Shown here: piece by piece, positions 22,400 through 33,480 of the stretch
Numbering within the stretch: position 1 is the stretch's first letter
Layout of the letters: every line of letters begins with the position of its first letter
Program-made: the position numbers and the translations under genes
Assembly: GCA_958298945.1 (NCBI GenBank)
Contig: OY282609.1
Span: 12,754,326 to 12,818,325, forward strand
Length of the DNA: 64,000 bases
Source of the DNA: Atherix ibis
Lineage: Eukaryota; Arthropoda; Insecta; Diptera; Athericidae
Reading direction: 5' to 3'
The notes under the pieces: generated by a model
Seen by the model: only the letters and a program-made list of their open reading frames with translations
Databases searched by the model: none
What the model was told of the DNA's origin: nothing

Positions 22400-23237
22400 A
22401 CCTTGATCAAAAAGTTCCCGGAACAATGGGAGTGTGGCGCTCCCATCGTTCCGATTTGAGTTCTGTTTTTTTTTGTTAAGTTGGTACATCTGTTATTGAT
22501 ATTCCCTCTCAAGCGTCTTAGCTTGACATTTGTAAAAGTTACGTAGCCAAGAGTGCATCTATCTAAAATGCACAATCATCAAAAGGATCGTTACTGGAGA
22601 CCAGACGTGCGTTTATGAGTACGACAAGCAATCCAGACATCAGGCAAGTGAATGGCGTTCGGCAAATGAGCCGATACCAAAAAAACCATGTCTTTTTAAG
22701 TCAAAAAAGAAGGCAATGTTCACGGTTTTCAGGGATTACAACGGTGTAGTGGATCATGAATTTTTGCCAGAAGGCCGGACAGTAAACAAAGAGTATAATT
22801 TGGGTGTTATGAGACTTTTGAGTGAAGCAATTCGCCGAAAGAGACCAGAATTGTGAGCAGAAAACTCGTGGATTTTGCACCATTAATATTCGTAATTTTT
22901 TGACGAAAAATGCAACAAATACCATCCAACAACCATCGAATTCCCTTGATTTGGCTCCCTGTGACTTCTTTCTGTTCAATCGAGTTAGAAAATCATTACG
23001 GGGAACGCGTTTCAACAGCCGAGAGGAAGTAATGATAAAATCGCAAGAAGCACTGATGGACATACCGAAAACCGAATATAAAAAATGTTTCCAGAATTGG
23101 ATCAAGCGCTGTCATAAGTGTGTTAAAGTCGATGGGGATTACTTTGAAGGGGACAATATAGATTTAGATTAGAAGAAAAAAAAACTTGTATTTTTAATTT
23201 TCTGAATAAATTCCGGTAACTTTTTGACCGAGCCAGA
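22400..23237 (+). mobile_element. Degenerate mariner, N-terminal half missing
   Basis: The left end carries TTGATCAAAAAGTTCCCGGA and the right end TTCCGGTAACTTTTTGACCGAGCCAG. These are inverted to each other apart from a few changes, so they are decayed mariner TIRs. The element is about 840 bp, too short for a full copy. No certain TA duplication is visible. A small palindrome (GGAACAATGGGAG / CTCCCATCGTTCC) lies just inside the left end. Confidence 0.75.
22583..23172 (+). pseudogene. Mariner transposase remnant
   Basis: Plus-strand frames give RIVTGDQTCVYEYD (the first acidic block, with GDQ for the usual GDE), then AMFTVFRDYNGVVDHEFLPE, GRTVNKEY and EAIRRKRPEL. They continue as LHH with a stop where the second Asp is expected, SLDLAPCDFFLF (third Asp), then KVDGDYFEGDNIDLD at the end. 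The C-terminal 116-residue frame starts at 22822. The DNA-binding region is deleted and the second catalytic Asp is lost. Confidence 0.85.
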
Positions 23238-23239
23238 AA

Positions 23240-25085
23240 TGAGCCTCATCTCTGAAGAGAATTCTTCTCTAAAAGTCAGGATTTGAAGCCTGTTATGTTA
23301 GTACCCAAATTGAGTATTTTTAATAGCTTGTCAATTCACAATATTAAATGGTTTCTTTAAAAATTAACAACTGACGGGATTATATTTTCCTAACTAAAAA
23401 ATGGATAACCCTTTTTTATGTATGAGAATGTACTATTTACGTTCCTTATTTTACAGAAAAAAAATTAAATTATCCTTAAAGAATAAAAAATTATTAGTGT
23501 GTAAAATTTATATTCAGAACTTTGTAATTTATTTCAAAATCCAAAAAGTACAAAGTTTCTGTAACCAAAAAAAAAAAATTTTCAATAAACACATTAAAGT
23601 ATATTTGCTATTTTTGTTATTTTTTTATTCAATTACAAAATTTTATTACAATTTATACAATATAATAAATTTTTTATTAAATTGTTTCATATTCAAACAT
23701 TTATTATTTATTAACCTCATAAATATACCAAGAACAATTTTTTTCCCCCCAAAACAAACAGACCGAATATGTAAATATTTTCTTTCGCCCAAAAATAGCT
23801 GAGGGGGTTGGTGATAGCTCATCATTAAATGGATTGTATACATAATGTTTCTTCTTGGCAATTACTTCAATAAACTTTCTCTGAAACTCTCAAGAACATT
23901 TCTGAATTGATACAAACTTCTAAGTTGATGCAAACATAATTTCGATTTTAAATAAATCAATCATAGATGAAAACAGCAGAAAGAAAATGTACTTTTGTAA
24001 AGTTTCAAGTATATTGGGAAAAATTAATGTACAACAGGGTTGCTGGGATCGAAAATATCAAGATTGAATGTGAACGCGCTCTTGTAAGCCCTCAAGAATA
24101 TTGGAATAAATCCCATAGCATACTGTAGAAATATTTTTATCCGATTGCGGGAATATATTCGATTTTATTAAACACTGTTTTATTATTTATGTAAGTTTTC
24201 TTCTATTTTCTTTCGTACTTTTTAAGTTTTTTTGCAGAAGAAAAAAAAGGAAAACTGAGAAATTATTGGAAAATGTGCGTTCCTGTGGTTGGAGCAAAAT
24301 ATCCTCTGTCCTCCATTATTATAGAATTTTTTTCTTTCGTTCAATTTATAGAAAACTTTTCCCTGTAATAAAATAGCATTTTAAGAACACAAAATTGGGT
24401 CAACGATTCTTCTTCTCTGCTTGTGAAAAATACTTGTACTATAGAAAAGAAACAGTTTCGAGGTGGCTGAAATATTTCTCCGGAAATATTGAAGTGCTCA
24501 AGTCATCATTTATTTTCAATTCAAACTTTTGAGACATTGTTAAAATTTTCAATTAGCAACTTTTCCGATCCTAATGATATAAATAAATAATTTGAAAGTT
24601 GCAAATCATGACAGGGACAACGTTAATTTGATTTCATCGAGAAAAGTCATTAATTTTGAAAATACCTATACCTACTCCTCTACTATATAGTATATACTCG
24701 TATTTATACACAAATTTGTTTGTAATTTGAAAAATGCCTAATCCCATTTACTAATTGAGTAGGAACAATTTTGAAGAAAAAATAATTTAATAGAAAATTA
24801 AATATTTTTAACTAATTCCATATTAATAATTCTAAGATAAATAAATTAAAATTAATAAATACAATTTTTAATAGTAAATAAATTTTTAAGCATAATTTAT
24901 TTGAGGTTAGAAAATTATATGAAATATTCTTTAAAAATTTAAAATTCTCTTCATATATATTTTCTACATATTTTTCTATAAAAATTGGAAATACATGAAA
25001 AGTTAAATGTAAATGGATTTTTTTATTTATTTACGTTCAACTTTTCACGAGAGTACAGTAAGTACTGTTGTTTAACGCGCATACC
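23240..25085. other. AT-rich spacer
   Basis: No gene recognised. The 133-residue open frame at 23401-23802 is dominated by K, F, L, I and N without motifs and is most likely random AT-rich reading. Confidence 0.45.
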
Positions 25086-25087
25086 TA

Positions 25088-26342
25088 CGAGGGTCATTCT
25101 ACAAGTACTTAGCCTACAAAAGAAAAACGAAAATTTTGGAAAGGTGGCAATTTATTTTTCCACATAATCTCCTTCAAACTCGATACACTTGGCTCAGCGA
25201 TGCTCTAACTTTTTTAACCCGTCCAAAAAATACATTTTCTCGAGAGAAGCAAAATAGGCCTCCGTGGTGACGATGACCTCCTCATTGGACCCAAAACTAT
25301 TCCCGGCGAGTGATTTTTTCGGGTTTGGAAACAAAAAGTAGTCACAGGGGGCCAAATCTGGAGAGTACGGTGGATGGGGCAGAAATTCGTAGCGCAATTC
25401 GACTAATTTGGCCATGGCGACGGCGGAGGTGTGGGCCGGCGCGTTGTCGTGGTGGAACAGGACTTTTTTCTTCGCAAAGCGGGGCCGCTTTTTCTTCAAT
25501 TCGACGTCAAATCGGCCCAATAAGTCAGCATAGTAGCGCTCCGTGATTGTTTTACCCTTCTCGAGGTAATCGATGTGGTTCACACCTTGTGAATCCCAGA
25601 AAACGGTGGCCATCACCTTTCCGGCCGATCGAACAGTCTTCGCCTTCTTTGGAGCACGTTCGCCGGGTGAAGTCCACTGTTTCGACTATTCCTTGGTCTC
25701 TGGTGTGTACCAGTGAATCCGTGTTTCGTCGACGGTCACGAAACGACGCAAGAACTCCGCTGGATTGCGCTAAAACAGCGCCAAACACGTGGCCGATGTG
25801 GTCTCACGGTTGCACTTGTTTTCCGGTGTAAGCAAACGCGGCACCCATCGCGCCGACAGCTTTCTCATGCCCAGTTCTTCGTGTAGAATATGATGCACCG
25901 TTCCTACTGCGATGCCCACAGTCTCAGCTATCTCTTGAACCTTCAATCGACGGTCTGTCAACGTTTTCCTCCGTAGCAGCCGTTTTCGGGGCACCTGGGC
26001 GTGGCTCATTAAAAACCGACGTGCGGCCACGAACAAACTCATTGAACCAATTCTTGACGGTCGCCATCGAAGGAGAAGAGTCACCATACACAGCATCCAA
26101 GCGATCTTTGATTTCGCTGCGCGTTTTCCCTTCCAAAAACAAGAATCTAATCACCGAACGATATTGTTCTTTTTCTATTTTTGTGCAACCGACCGACACG
26201 CTCGCTTTCAAAGGCTCTCAAAACAAAACTAATGCAGGGAATCGACTGAAACTTTGACAGTAAAAATAATTTAAAGATAAATTTCTTTTATGACAGCAGT
26301 TCCATCGGGCGGTGAGGCTAAGTACTTGTTGAATGACCCTCG
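25088..26342 (-). mobile_element. Mariner element, subfamily CGAGGGTCATTC
   Basis: The termini at 25088 and 26342 are 28-bp inverted repeats with one mismatch (CGAGGGTCATTCTACAAGTA in the left arm). They are flanked by TA at 25086-25087 and 26343-26344. The length is 1255 bp. The sequence is roughly 95% identical by eye to the copy at 35917, but it has a 23-bp deletion in the gene. Confidence 0.95.
25194..26211 (-). pseudogene. Mariner transposase, DD34D, frameshifted
   Basis: The first frame (25924-26211) encodes the N-terminal DNA-binding region with RSVIRFLFLEGKTRSEIKDR. A 23-bp deletion relative to 36800-36822 shifts the frame. The second frame continues with LKVQEIAETVGIAVGTVHHI and ARWVPRLLTPENK up to a stop after LALF. 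The C-terminal frame (25194-25616) has FWDSQGVNHIDYLEKG, FHHDNAPAHTS (second Asp) and PDLAPCDYFLF (third Asp, 34 residues between). The first Asp is seen in VTVDETRIHWY. At least one frameshift and two stops make it inactive. Confidence 0.93.
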
Positions 26343-27389
26343 TATAGTATGACATAATACCATGGGCCGCCTACAACCAATTTTTATTTTAAGAGTACTT
26401 CGGTATGTAACCTGCCCATTGAGCTACGGTAAGGAATCTTGTAAATTCCTCACCACTAAGTCAGCTCAGGTAGGCGGATAAGCCAAGACGTGAGGATATA
26501 ATCGAAATCAACCTTGGTCTTTCAACAGGTTGTAGCGTAGTTACCAATTGCTTTCTTCCCTCAGACACTGCCATGTCATAACTTTTCAAGCATTCGTAGC
26601 TTCACGCATACTCAGTGCACCACTCGGATCCACTCCATTCTCATTTAACCTTTTGCCAAATGCAATCAGATCTCTAAGATCCTCATACAAACTACACTCC
26701 ACGACGAGGTGACAGACACTGTGATGTCGTGCACTGCTCTTCCACACAGTCCTGTCTTATGCAGAAAATTATTTATACTACCGTGCCCGATTTAATTGCC
26801 GAAGCAAAACTTGATATATGAGATGAAACTGTAGGTCCATCTTCCATTCACACTATCATCCCACCGCTATTGCCAGATCTCATATATTTTTCAAAAATTA
26901 GAGCCTACCGTTAATGCACTGCAAAATCCTGAATTTTCTCATTCAGAATAAGAAAACCCTCCGCTAATACAATGCCATGCCGCATTCGTTAGAGAACACT
27001 TCTACGGATCACCTCTAGATTCCACAGAATTTCTCCCAATAAGACCTGCATTGTGTCGGTAGAGACCGTACACAGAGGCCGCATCACGTTACCCCAAACA
27101 TAAGCCCCGTATGCCATACCATACACCTGCCGCGAATACACCATTCCTTCCTCAACACCTTCCTTAAACATCCAGTAGTGCTTGCTACTTTCCATCCGAG
27201 ATGATCTAAACTAGGTCCAAAATTCAGACGCACACACTCCAAGATATTGCACCTTCAATGAATGCGTCAGTGCTGCCATACTCATTTTAATATTTGGTAG
27301 CCTTCTTGAGCCGAGTGTGCCCTTCAGCAACATGCATTCGCTCTTACTTCCAGAGATACGCGCACCTAGAAGCTCACTCTATTCATATA

Positions 27390-28146
27390 CGAGGTCTGCT
27401 CAAAAAGTATCGCGAATTTTTAATTTTTGCGGGTTAATTTTCGACTTTTTGTGGCGTTATGTTGGTACTCATGTCTCTCACTTATGCCGTGTTTTGTCTC
27501 GTCTTCGATTTTTGCTCATTTCAAAAAATGGATCAAAGAATCTGTATCAAATTTTGTGTGAAAAACAAAATTAATTGGGCGGACGCATTCCAAATAATGA
27601 TTGTAGCATATGATGTAGCTACCTTGGGCCGAAGCAACGTTTATCGGTGGTACAAAATGTTCTCTGAGGGCCGAGAAGATGTGTACGACTAAAACCGTGC
27701 CGGACGTCGAATGTGAAGGTTTTGCTTACAGTTTTCTTCGATTGCAGAAGCGTGGTGCATCATAAGTTCTTGCCACAGGGTAGAACGGTCAATAAGGAAT
27801 ATTACCTGCAAGTTATGCGCAAGTTGCCAAATTTTTGGCCAAAAACAACTCACTAGTAATGCCACAGCCATCGTATTCCCCAGATCTGGTCCCCTGTGAC
27901 TTTTTCTTGTTCCCGAAACTGAAGAGCCCCATGAAAGGAAAACGCTACGCTACGATTGTAGAGATAAAGACGGCATCGAAGGAGGAGCTAAACAAAATCA
28001 TAAAACAATTTGATTTTTTGAAGTGCTTCGAGGATTAGAAAAAACGTTGGCACAAGTTTATAATATCTGGTGGGGATTACTTTGAAGGGGACCAAATAGA
28101 TATTCATGAACAAATAAATAATTTTTTACTTTTTGAACAGACCTCG
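27390..28146 (+). mobile_element. Internally deleted mariner nested in the R1-like element
   Basis: The left TIR CGAGGTCTGCTCAAAAAGTA starts at 27390 after TA (27388-27389). The right end ...CTTTTTGAACAGACCTCG stops at 28146, before TA. At 757 bp it lacks about 40% of the sister copy at 9742. Deletions lie in the leader, between codon 54 and the VRSNVKVLL region, and just before the AKNN block. The inner part of the right TIR (TTCGCGAT) is also gone. Confidence 0.92.
27528..28050 (+). pseudogene. Mariner transposase with internal deletions
   Basis: The start codon at 27528 gives MDQRICIKFCVKNKINWADA, then SNVYRWYKMFSEGRED. This is the clean N-terminal helix-turn-helix region, ended by a stop after VYD. 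After a deletion the text resumes at the NVKVLL region. Around 27835-28038 it has AKNNSLVMPQPSYSPDLVPC followed by DFFLFPKLKSP, with the third Asp. The segments carrying the first and second Asp are deleted. It cannot be active, but the N-terminus could still bind ends if expressed. Confidence 0.88.
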
Positions 28147-28783
28147 TACGTGCCTCATATGTTCTGAGTCTCACAGCTCCAGACTGATTTCACTATCACC
28201 ACTGATGAAAAATAAGCAGGCTATCTGCATAGACAACAACCTTGTACTCGGTACTTGCAAACAATAACTACAAATCATTCAACATCATGTTCTAGATTGC
28301 TGGTCTAGCCATAGAACCCTGTGGGCAACCCCTGACCATCCGGTGGTTGATTGTTGCATTCATCCCATTCCCTGTGGCATACCTACCGTCAAAACAGCTC
28401 ATCCACAGATGATCTTCTACACAACCAATTTCACACAATTTCTCAATTATTCGATCCCACTTCAAACAGTTGAATTGTTAGGACTTACCAACACTCACTT
28501 TCATTCACATATGCTTTCGTGCTCATCCAGGCATCCTCAGTAGATTAGTAGACTATAAATCGAATATCTGATCTGTTGCTAATTACCCTGGAGTGAAACC
28601 TTTGTGGTATGGGCCAATCATTTTTTTGCTACCTAGCAAAATATTGCAGAATATGTTGTAGATGGTATCCCCTTTTTTAATGTGGGAGAGATTATACTAA
28701 GGTGGCAGCTATCAGCCATTGATTCACTGTTCTATAATTGGTGTGTCGTCTTTGTTCTAAACTAATCCAAATGACTTGTGGTT

Positions 28784-29833
28784 TGCAAAGGAAGCCATCT
28801 CAGAAAAGAGATGGAAAGGCGGTTCTAAAAAGTATTGCCTCATTGTCACCCTGGATATCAAGAACGCGTTTAACTCCGCCATCTGGGATCGAATCTTGGA
28901 GGCTCCTGAGAACATGGGGGTACCCTACTATCTACGGAGGATGGTCAAATCATACTTCAGTGATCGACTACAGCAATACGAGACCGAGGATGGACCAGCG
29001 GAGTATGGGGTCACGGTTGGGGTACCTCAGGGCTCTGTCCTGAGGCCACTCTTGTAGAACGTCATGTACGACGGCCTACTCCATCTAGAATTACTACAAG
29101 GAGCACATCTCCAGCGTCAGCAGGAAGGCATCAGCAGTACAGGGCGCACTTTCCCGGATACTGCCCAATATCGGAGGCCCCAGGCAAATCCGAAGGCGAC
29201 TACTGGCAACTGTAGTCACCTTCGGATTTGCCTGGGTATACGGAGCACCAGTTTGGGCGAAATCGCTAGAGCTAACAACACACCGCAAGACAATGACATC
29301 AGTCCAGCGGCTCTCAGCGATCAGAGTGGCGTCAGCATACCGAACGGTATCACACGATGCGGTCAACGTCGTGGCATCATGCCCACCCATCGACATCCTG
29401 GCAGGAGAGCGGGAACGCCAACATCGTAGGAAGAAGGAAGAGCGGCGAAAGGTCCTCTGTGAAGAGGAGAGACCCGAGAGTATTCGCCTTCGGCAAGAGA
29501 GATGGGAAAACTCGACTACACGGGGAAGTCGGGTATTACATCACCCAACTCTTGACTGGGCATGGATGCTTACGGGCATACTTGCACAGATTCAAGAGAA
29601 CTGACTCCCCAAACTTTCATCATTGCCGCGAGTCAAGAGAACTGACTCCCCTAACTTTTATCATTGCCAAGAACACGTGTTTTTCCGGTGCCCCCTCTAC
29701 GAGGGGCCGCGGGGTGGAGCTGGAGAGAAAACTGGACCGTTCCATCAGTCCAGAAAATATAGTGGAGTGCATGCTGAAGGGCCAATCGGCGGAATCCATT
29801 ATCAAGGATCTCCACACAACGTACGAAGAATAG
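28784..29833 (+). pseudogene. R1-clade reverse transcriptase and C-terminal domain, defective
   Basis: The frame starting near 28784 reads AKEAISEKRWKGGSKKYCLI, VTLDIKNAFNSAIWDRI (first RT Asp), then VGVPQGSVLRPLL and a stop in place of Trp. The segment with the FADD active site is deleted. Sequence resumes at the block after it (PNIGGPRQIRRRLLATVVT), then YGAPVWAKSLELTTHRKT and QRLSAIRVASAYRTVS. The tail around 29560-29830 held the zinc knuckle. In this copy it is disrupted by a short duplication (CAAGAGAACTGACTCCCC at 29592 and 29633). It ends ENIVECMLKGQSAESI. The gene is inactive. Confidence 0.9.
29179..29236. repeat. 25-bp quasi-perfect palindrome inside the R1 copy
   Basis: The arm 29179-29203 (CCCAGGCAAATCCGAAGGCG...) and the inverse arm 29212-29236 differ at one base, with an 8-base loop. 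The other R1 copy near 61700 has only the left-arm sequence. On the right it reads TCCGTCCTGCTATACGG. The right arm is therefore new in this copy. The change adds six bases and keeps the reading frame (TFGFAWVYGAP against TSVLLYGAP). Confidence 0.88.
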
Positions 29834-30290
29834 GCCGCGACGCCTCATAACATCGGGACAGCAGTAGCATCAAATAAGAACGCCCCGGCGAAGTAGTATT
29901 TACAAAGAGTGCCGCCGGGGAGCCATCGTTCCGGGAGCAAGCTCAGAGGTGCAGGTTAGGTTTTAGCGAGGTAAAAATCCCGCATAACTCACCTGGCCGG
30001 AAAAATTTCCAGGCGAGTTTCTTTTGAAGGTTTCCTCCTGTACCTAATTAATCTAACCATAAAAAAAAAGGTGACTTGTGGTTCTGCAGTAGTAGACAGA
30101 TCGCTTTTGTTATTTCTGCTATGCTTGGTGGTGGCAAAATGTCTTCTTCAGCTAAAAGTCCTGTTATGATATGTTAGTGTTAAGAAGTTCATCAAATTGA
30201 TTCTTCTATTTACCCATATAGTCGGAAATCAGATCACCCCCTTTGCCGCTGCATGATGAGCATCACAATATATTGTAAATGCTCACGATT

Positions 30291-32479
30291 AAGTAAAACC
30301 TCTACTTTCCGTGCGGTTACACCCTATTTTTTTTTCTAAATATTTTAAACGCTAATTTAATAAAAAACGATAACTTATTTATTTTCCACAGAAAGTCAAT
30401 TAATTTAATTTAATTAAATAAGCCATTTTATTAAATTGAAAGCAAACAAATATGAAAATGGTTTTTTGTTGTTGCTCTGAGTACATGTGTACATATTATA
30501 AAAATTAAATTGAGTACAACTATTCCAAGTTAATAATAATGTATACAACAACAAAATAGAGTCGATGTGAACTAGTCATGTGACATTTTGATAAATATTT
30601 CATAGTGTCCAGTGAATCGTATTATACGAATGCTTTTAAAACTAATGTAAAATATGAAAAAAAAATTTCAGTAGCAAAGGTGTTTGTTTTTAAAAATGGG
30701 AATAGCCTCGAGACTGTTGGAAGTGTACGTCTAATAAAATAACATCACTGTCTGGATGAATTATTTAAGAGAGGGTATCGATTGTCCAATGGATTTTTTG
30801 TATTATAATTCAACTGGTTTACTTTATGTTAACCTCATTCGATAGCTTTCAATAAAGAAAGTAAATTTAAAATTTTACCTTTAAATGAAAATATATGGAA
30901 ATGTTGAATGAGCAAATAAATATGTATTTATCCCTTGAGACAGTATATGCACATATAGAGAAAAAATTAAAGTCCTTCTTGCTTACCTTCCAATCGATTT
31001 GGTTCAATAAAATAAAAAAAAAAATAAAACAAAAATCGAAATTGGCATTTGTATTTTTGGTGTTTTTTTTTTTTTTGATCGTATTTTCATACTGGAATTT
31101 TCTTTTTTACAACTTTCATCAAGACTGGATTGCAATTGAAATGAAAGTACTCATAAAACGATTTATTAGAGACCGAAAAGGTTTCCATTATGTACAAGTA
31201 GACTGTTTAGACGAAAGAAAGTTCATGTTGATTCGTTCATTCTGATTTATTATGGTGAAGAAAAGCTTCATCATACAGACCGTAATATGTCAACAGTAAA
31301 AAAAAAAAAATCCATTATCAACACGAAAGTATACCGAAAAGCCATCAGGGAGTCACGTTCATTAAAATGCCACTTGGTACTTGCAAGGAAATTGGAAATG
31401 ATAAAAAATTAAAAGGACAACTAATATCGAAAGGTATACAAAAGGCCTTATAGGTGTGGACATCATCAAGAAGGCAAGTGTAATTAGTCAAAAAAATAAT
31501 TGAATTGGATCGATTCTCTTGATATCCTCTGCATATGATTGGAAATAGTGTGCAACCATACTAAACATGTAAGTAGGTGAAACGGGAAGGGAAAATAAAA
31601 ATTGATCTATTGAAATGGTCAAATCATTAGAAAAAGACTACTAACACCGCAGAGAATGTGAATAATCAGTAAGCATGTATTTTTTTTTAGAAGTTTTTTC
31701 TTTAGATTGTTTTTTTTTCTTCCCAATCCAATCAAATACGATATTAGAAGTACATATGAACATAAAATAAATGAGTTTATTCATAAAATTGTGAACATAG
31801 GTTTGAATAGTTATTTTACCAATTTTAGACTCATGACATGCTAACTTACCTATTTTCATTCGATCTTTTTAGCAGTTTTCTTTTTTGAATTTTATTTTAG
31901 TTTGTTTTATGTTATTTTCGAAATTATTTTGCTACCTACCATAAAGGATTTTGTTAGGTAGCACGCAAGAGTAGCATCAAACTGAAATTATTTTCCCCAA
32001 AAACTTGGATAGTTTATCTTCAATTAATTTTAATCGTTGGAAAATTACTTTGTCTGATGAGGGGGGGGGGGGTTGGAACAAAACCAAAACAGAATAAAAT
32101 AGAAAGAAAACAACATATGGAACGTAATTTAAAACTTTTCCTTTTTGGGGAGGAAGCACAATATAATTTATAGTAAATGCAGATGAAAGTTTTTTCTAAT
32201 TTTCACCAAACAAATACAATAGAAAATTCAATTACATAGCAATTAGGTTAAATGATAGTATATTTAAAAGTATTTAAAATAATATAAAAAAAAAATTATG
32301 ATTTTTAAAATTATCTATTAATAAAAATTGGAAAACGAGAATTTAATCAATTTAATATAATATAAAAATCTACTGTATAAATACAATTATATAATCATTA
32401 TTAATAAAATTAATAAAGTCGATAGTAAAGAAATTTGACAAGATTAAAAGAAATTAATGAATATGATTATCCATGATTT
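30291..32479. other. AT-rich spacer
   Basis: No gene recognised. The 116-codon frame at 30895-31245 includes a hydrophobic run but no family signature. A run of 12 G is at 32061-32072. Confidence 0.45.
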
Positions 32480-32912
32480 AGTTGGCAAAAGAGCCCCTTG
32501 CATTTGATCTGATAACTGGTTACATCACGAAACAACTCCTAGAAGTGGGCTACACAAAACTTCAAGTTAAAATATTTATCCAAACTTTGAAAAAATGGCA
32601 AAGTGGTCCTTGTATCAAAATTAGTAAAGCCATTCACAGATATAAAATCCTATCAACCGATGTCTCTACTACCCACAATGGTAAAAAAACTTTGAAAAGT
32701 TTTTCCTGAGGAGGATTTTACCTTTCATAAAAAAATGAGATTTAATTTGACCTCATCAGTTTGGCTTCAGAAAAGAACACTTTTTACAAAATTACAAACA
32801 ATGCGGAAAAAGCTCTAGAAGAGAAAAAGGTGTGCCCAGCACTCTTACTGGATGTTGCGCAACCATTTGACAATGTGTGCCATAAATAAAGGGCTTATCT
32901 TCAAAATGCATA
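32480..32912 (+). pseudogene. Jockey-type reverse transcriptase fragment
   Basis: The 75-residue frame (32482-32709) reads FDLITGYITKQLLEVGYTKL and onwards, the 'DLITG-M-KELPE-G--KLT' block upstream of the Jockey RT domain. Other frames give VWLQKRTLFTKLQT, EEKKVCPALLLDVAQPFDNV and KGLIFKMH, which match FGFRKEH, ALFLDVAQAFDKVWH and GLIFKMH of this family. Frameshifts and a stop after VCHK mark it as dead. The rest of the element is missing. Confidence 0.8.
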
Positions 32913-33299
32913 AGGGTCGCTCAAAATAATTTTTTAAATTAGATTAGCAACCGCAAAAAATAAGATCCTTAAGATGACCAAACCTTATAAATTAGTAGAT
33001 TAGCAACCGCAAAGTCTAAAAGTCCTAAAATTTGCGACTAAATTTAAAGGAAAGAAATTCTTTAGTCGATTTTAACTAAAACTGGTCATGACATATTGCG
33101 GGGAGGTGATTTTAGTAGGTTAGAGTCCTACACTATTAAAATGAGTTCTCTTAATGTCTTTTGAGATTTTCACCTACTCAGGCAAATAAAAAAAAAATTG
33201 GTTGAAAAATGTGCGTTAATAATGAAAATAGAGACGCAATATAGAAATTTACAAATAAGTTCCCATGCGAACGGTTGTATTCAAGTACAATATGAGAGT

Positions 33300-33480
33300 T
33301 GTACGATTAATACTTAGCCTTTATAAGAAAAACCGTTTTTATGTGAAAAATTAATTTAATTTATAAACATAAACTCCTTCAAGCTCGATACATTCAGTCC
33401 AAAGTTTTTCTATCTTTGGTATCTCATTTAAAATATCCGATCTCGCCAACCCCTTTTAAATAGAGTCTCCTAAAATGATA
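33300..33480 (-). repeat. Decayed 3' end of a mariner (CGAGGGTCATTC subfamily)
   Basis: TACTTAGCCTTTATAAGAAA, then ATAAACTCCTTCAAGCTCGA and TACATTCAGTCCAAAG follow the same order as the 3' end of the mariner at 25088 (TACTTAGCCTACAAAAGAAA, CTCCTTCAAACTCGATACAC). The TIR tip and the rest of the element are gone. Confidence 0.6.

Larger units (their letters stand above)
28784..30071 (+). mobile_element. R1-clade non-LTR retrotransposon, 5'-truncated, 12-bp target duplication
   Basis: The insertion is bounded by a perfect 12-bp duplication, TGACTTGTGGTT at 28772-28783 and 30072-30083. It ends in a run of nine A (30061-30069). The 5' end is truncated inside the RT domain, the usual outcome of incomplete target-primed reverse transcription. 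The 3' untranslated tail (GGTTTTAGCGAGGTAAAAAT and onwards) matches the minus-strand copy at 60788-60900. The duplication shows it landed inside the older R1-like element. Confidence 0.93.
26345..30290 (-). mobile_element. Old R1-like non-LTR retrotransposon with nested insertions
   Basis: Three minus-strand pieces (30290-30072, 28783-28147 and 27389-26345) read as one decayed R1-like element once the mariner 27390-28146 and the R1 copy 28784-30071 are removed. In order they show EEDILPPPSIAEITKAI (the start of the RT domain), HKGFTPG, RMVRGCPQGSMARPAI, YKVVVYADSLLIF (YADD changed to YADS) and ARISGSKSECMLL followed by VQYLGVC. After these come YGMAYGAYVWGNVM, WTYSFISYIKF and a C-terminal zinc-knuckle-like stretch HHSVCHLVVECSLYEDLRDL. 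The tail at 26380-26500 shares GGAATTTACAAG-TT-CTTAC with 60190-60230. Confidence 0.75.

Noticed and set aside
23401..23802. 133-codon plus-strand frame
   Set aside because: The composition is almost entirely K, F, L, I, N and Y, as expected from AT-rich DNA, and there are no motifs.
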